A DNA stretch of 64,000 nucleotides, taken from NCBI RefSeq assembly GCF_013387465.1, contig NZ_VYGV01000006.1, positions 1,025,638 to 1,089,637 of the forward strand. Direction: 5' to 3'. The DNA is from Hydrogenophaga aromaticivorans. GTDB taxonomy: Bacteria; Pseudomonadota; Gammaproteobacteria; Burkholderiales; Burkholderiaceae_C. Below the pieces are notes generated by a model. The model saw only the letters and a list, made by a program, of their open reading frames with translations, was not told the origin of the DNA and ran no database searches. The translations under genes and the position numbers were made by a program. How positions within the stretch are numbered: position 1 is the first letter of the stretch; each line of letters begins with the position of its first letter. Below, piece by piece: positions 63,649 through 64,000 of this stretch.

Positions 63649-64000
63649 GGCAACGCCGGGAAATGCCCCAGTGAGAGGAAACGCTGCCACAGGGGCAACC
63701 AGACCGCCCAGTCGTGTTCGCCCGGCAAGGTGATGTGGGTCGCTTCGGGCATGTGCCGCGCCAGCAAGCGCATGCCATCGGCAAAACGGTCCTGCGCCCC
63801 ATAACCCATGAACACCGGCACCTGGGGCAAGGGCTGCTTGAGCCACTGCCAGAGGCGCACGTCGGGGTCGGTCTGCTGATCGGGGCTCGCCTGCCAGGCG
63901 TCGAGCCCGCCAGCGCGATTGATCGCGTTGGTGGTCAGCCGACCGCCCGCGTAGGGAGCGAGCAGGCACAGGCCGTGCACCTCACCCGTGCGCCCGGCGA
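63645..64000 (-). CDS. Alpha/beta hydrolase (5' end beyond window)
   Basis: The frame is open to the window edge. At least 117 residues are seen, ending FLSLGHFPALP. PVFMGYGAQDRFADGMRLLA holds the probable acid Asp and LPGEHDWAVWLPLW the catalytic His. The nucleophile Ser lies outside the window. It overlaps the deacetylase start by 4 bases. Substrate is unknown; a thioesterase or lipase role in the pigment pathway is possible. Confidence 0.75.
   Translation of the reverse strand, partial: AGRTGEVHGLCLLAPYAGGRLTTNAINRAGGLDAWQASPDQQTDPDVRLWQWLKQPLPQVPVFMGYGAQDRFADGMRLLARHMPEATHITLPGEHDWAVWLPLWQRFLSLGHFPALP

Overview
The window is high-GC chromosome from a betaproteobacterium, most likely Burkholderiales/Comamonadaceae. 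This is inferred from the gene order cysS - 3-methyladenine glycosylase - accA - tilS - lysC - tRNA-Ser, the glyA-nrdR pair, and two copies of an intergenic repeat that I know from comamonads. Genus and species cannot be read from the sequence.

Region 1 (1-9923) is the right end of a prophage or related integrative element. A tightly packed plus-strand operon, with ATGA/GTGA overlaps at most junctions, starts inside a RecT/Bet annealing protein. It then carries an unknown gene, a long YqaJ-type exonuclease fused to a coiled coil, an ASCH-like protein, a DUF551 protein and a run of small phage proteins. It ends with a small HTH protein (possible excisionase) among three tiny cysteine-rich proteins. 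A convergent tyrosine integrase abuts the 3' end of tRNA-Ser(GCU), which is the probable attachment site.

Region 2 (9924-27850) is housekeeping. On the minus strand are tRNA-Ser, lysC, tilS, accA, a DNA glycosylase and cysS. On the plus strand are a TPR protein, an L,D-transpeptidase, periplasmic and cytoplasmic cyclophilins, lpxH and mtfA. These are followed by a 918-residue DUF349 protein (minus), a structured intergenic stretch with an orphan terminator, a lytic transglycosylase, a probable ZTP (pfl) riboswitch, glyA and nrdR.

Region 3 (27929-34651) is the type IV pilus minor-pilin cluster fimT-pilV-pilW-pilX-pilY1-pilE. PilY1 ends in seven CxGxxC units. Region 4 (34648-42601) is ribD-riboflavin synthase-ribB(X)-ribH-nusB, an aminotransferase, and ybgC-tolQ-tolR-tolA, with tolB and pal not following. 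Region 5 (42740-49884, minus) holds a transglutaminase with an apparent cNMP-binding-like front end, a hybrid histidine kinase and dnaE.

Region 6 (49934-64000) looks like part of an aryl-polyene (xanthomonadin-like) pigment cluster. A COG4648 membrane protein sits at its left edge. A plus-strand run encodes two flavin-dependent halogenase-like proteins (both with WxWxIP), a MipA/OmpV protein, an acyltransferase, a glycosyltransferase, a methyltransferase and a CPA2 antiporter. A convergent minus-strand run encodes a NodB-type deacetylase, a second methyltransferase, a ketosynthase, its cysteine-less chain-length-factor partner, a hot-dog dehydratase and a ketoreductase. The cluster continues past the right edge; acyl carrier proteins, an acyl-activating enzyme and an exporter are not in this window. 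Together these genes suggest a halogenated, O-methylated, membrane-anchored polyene, which is an inference from gene content.
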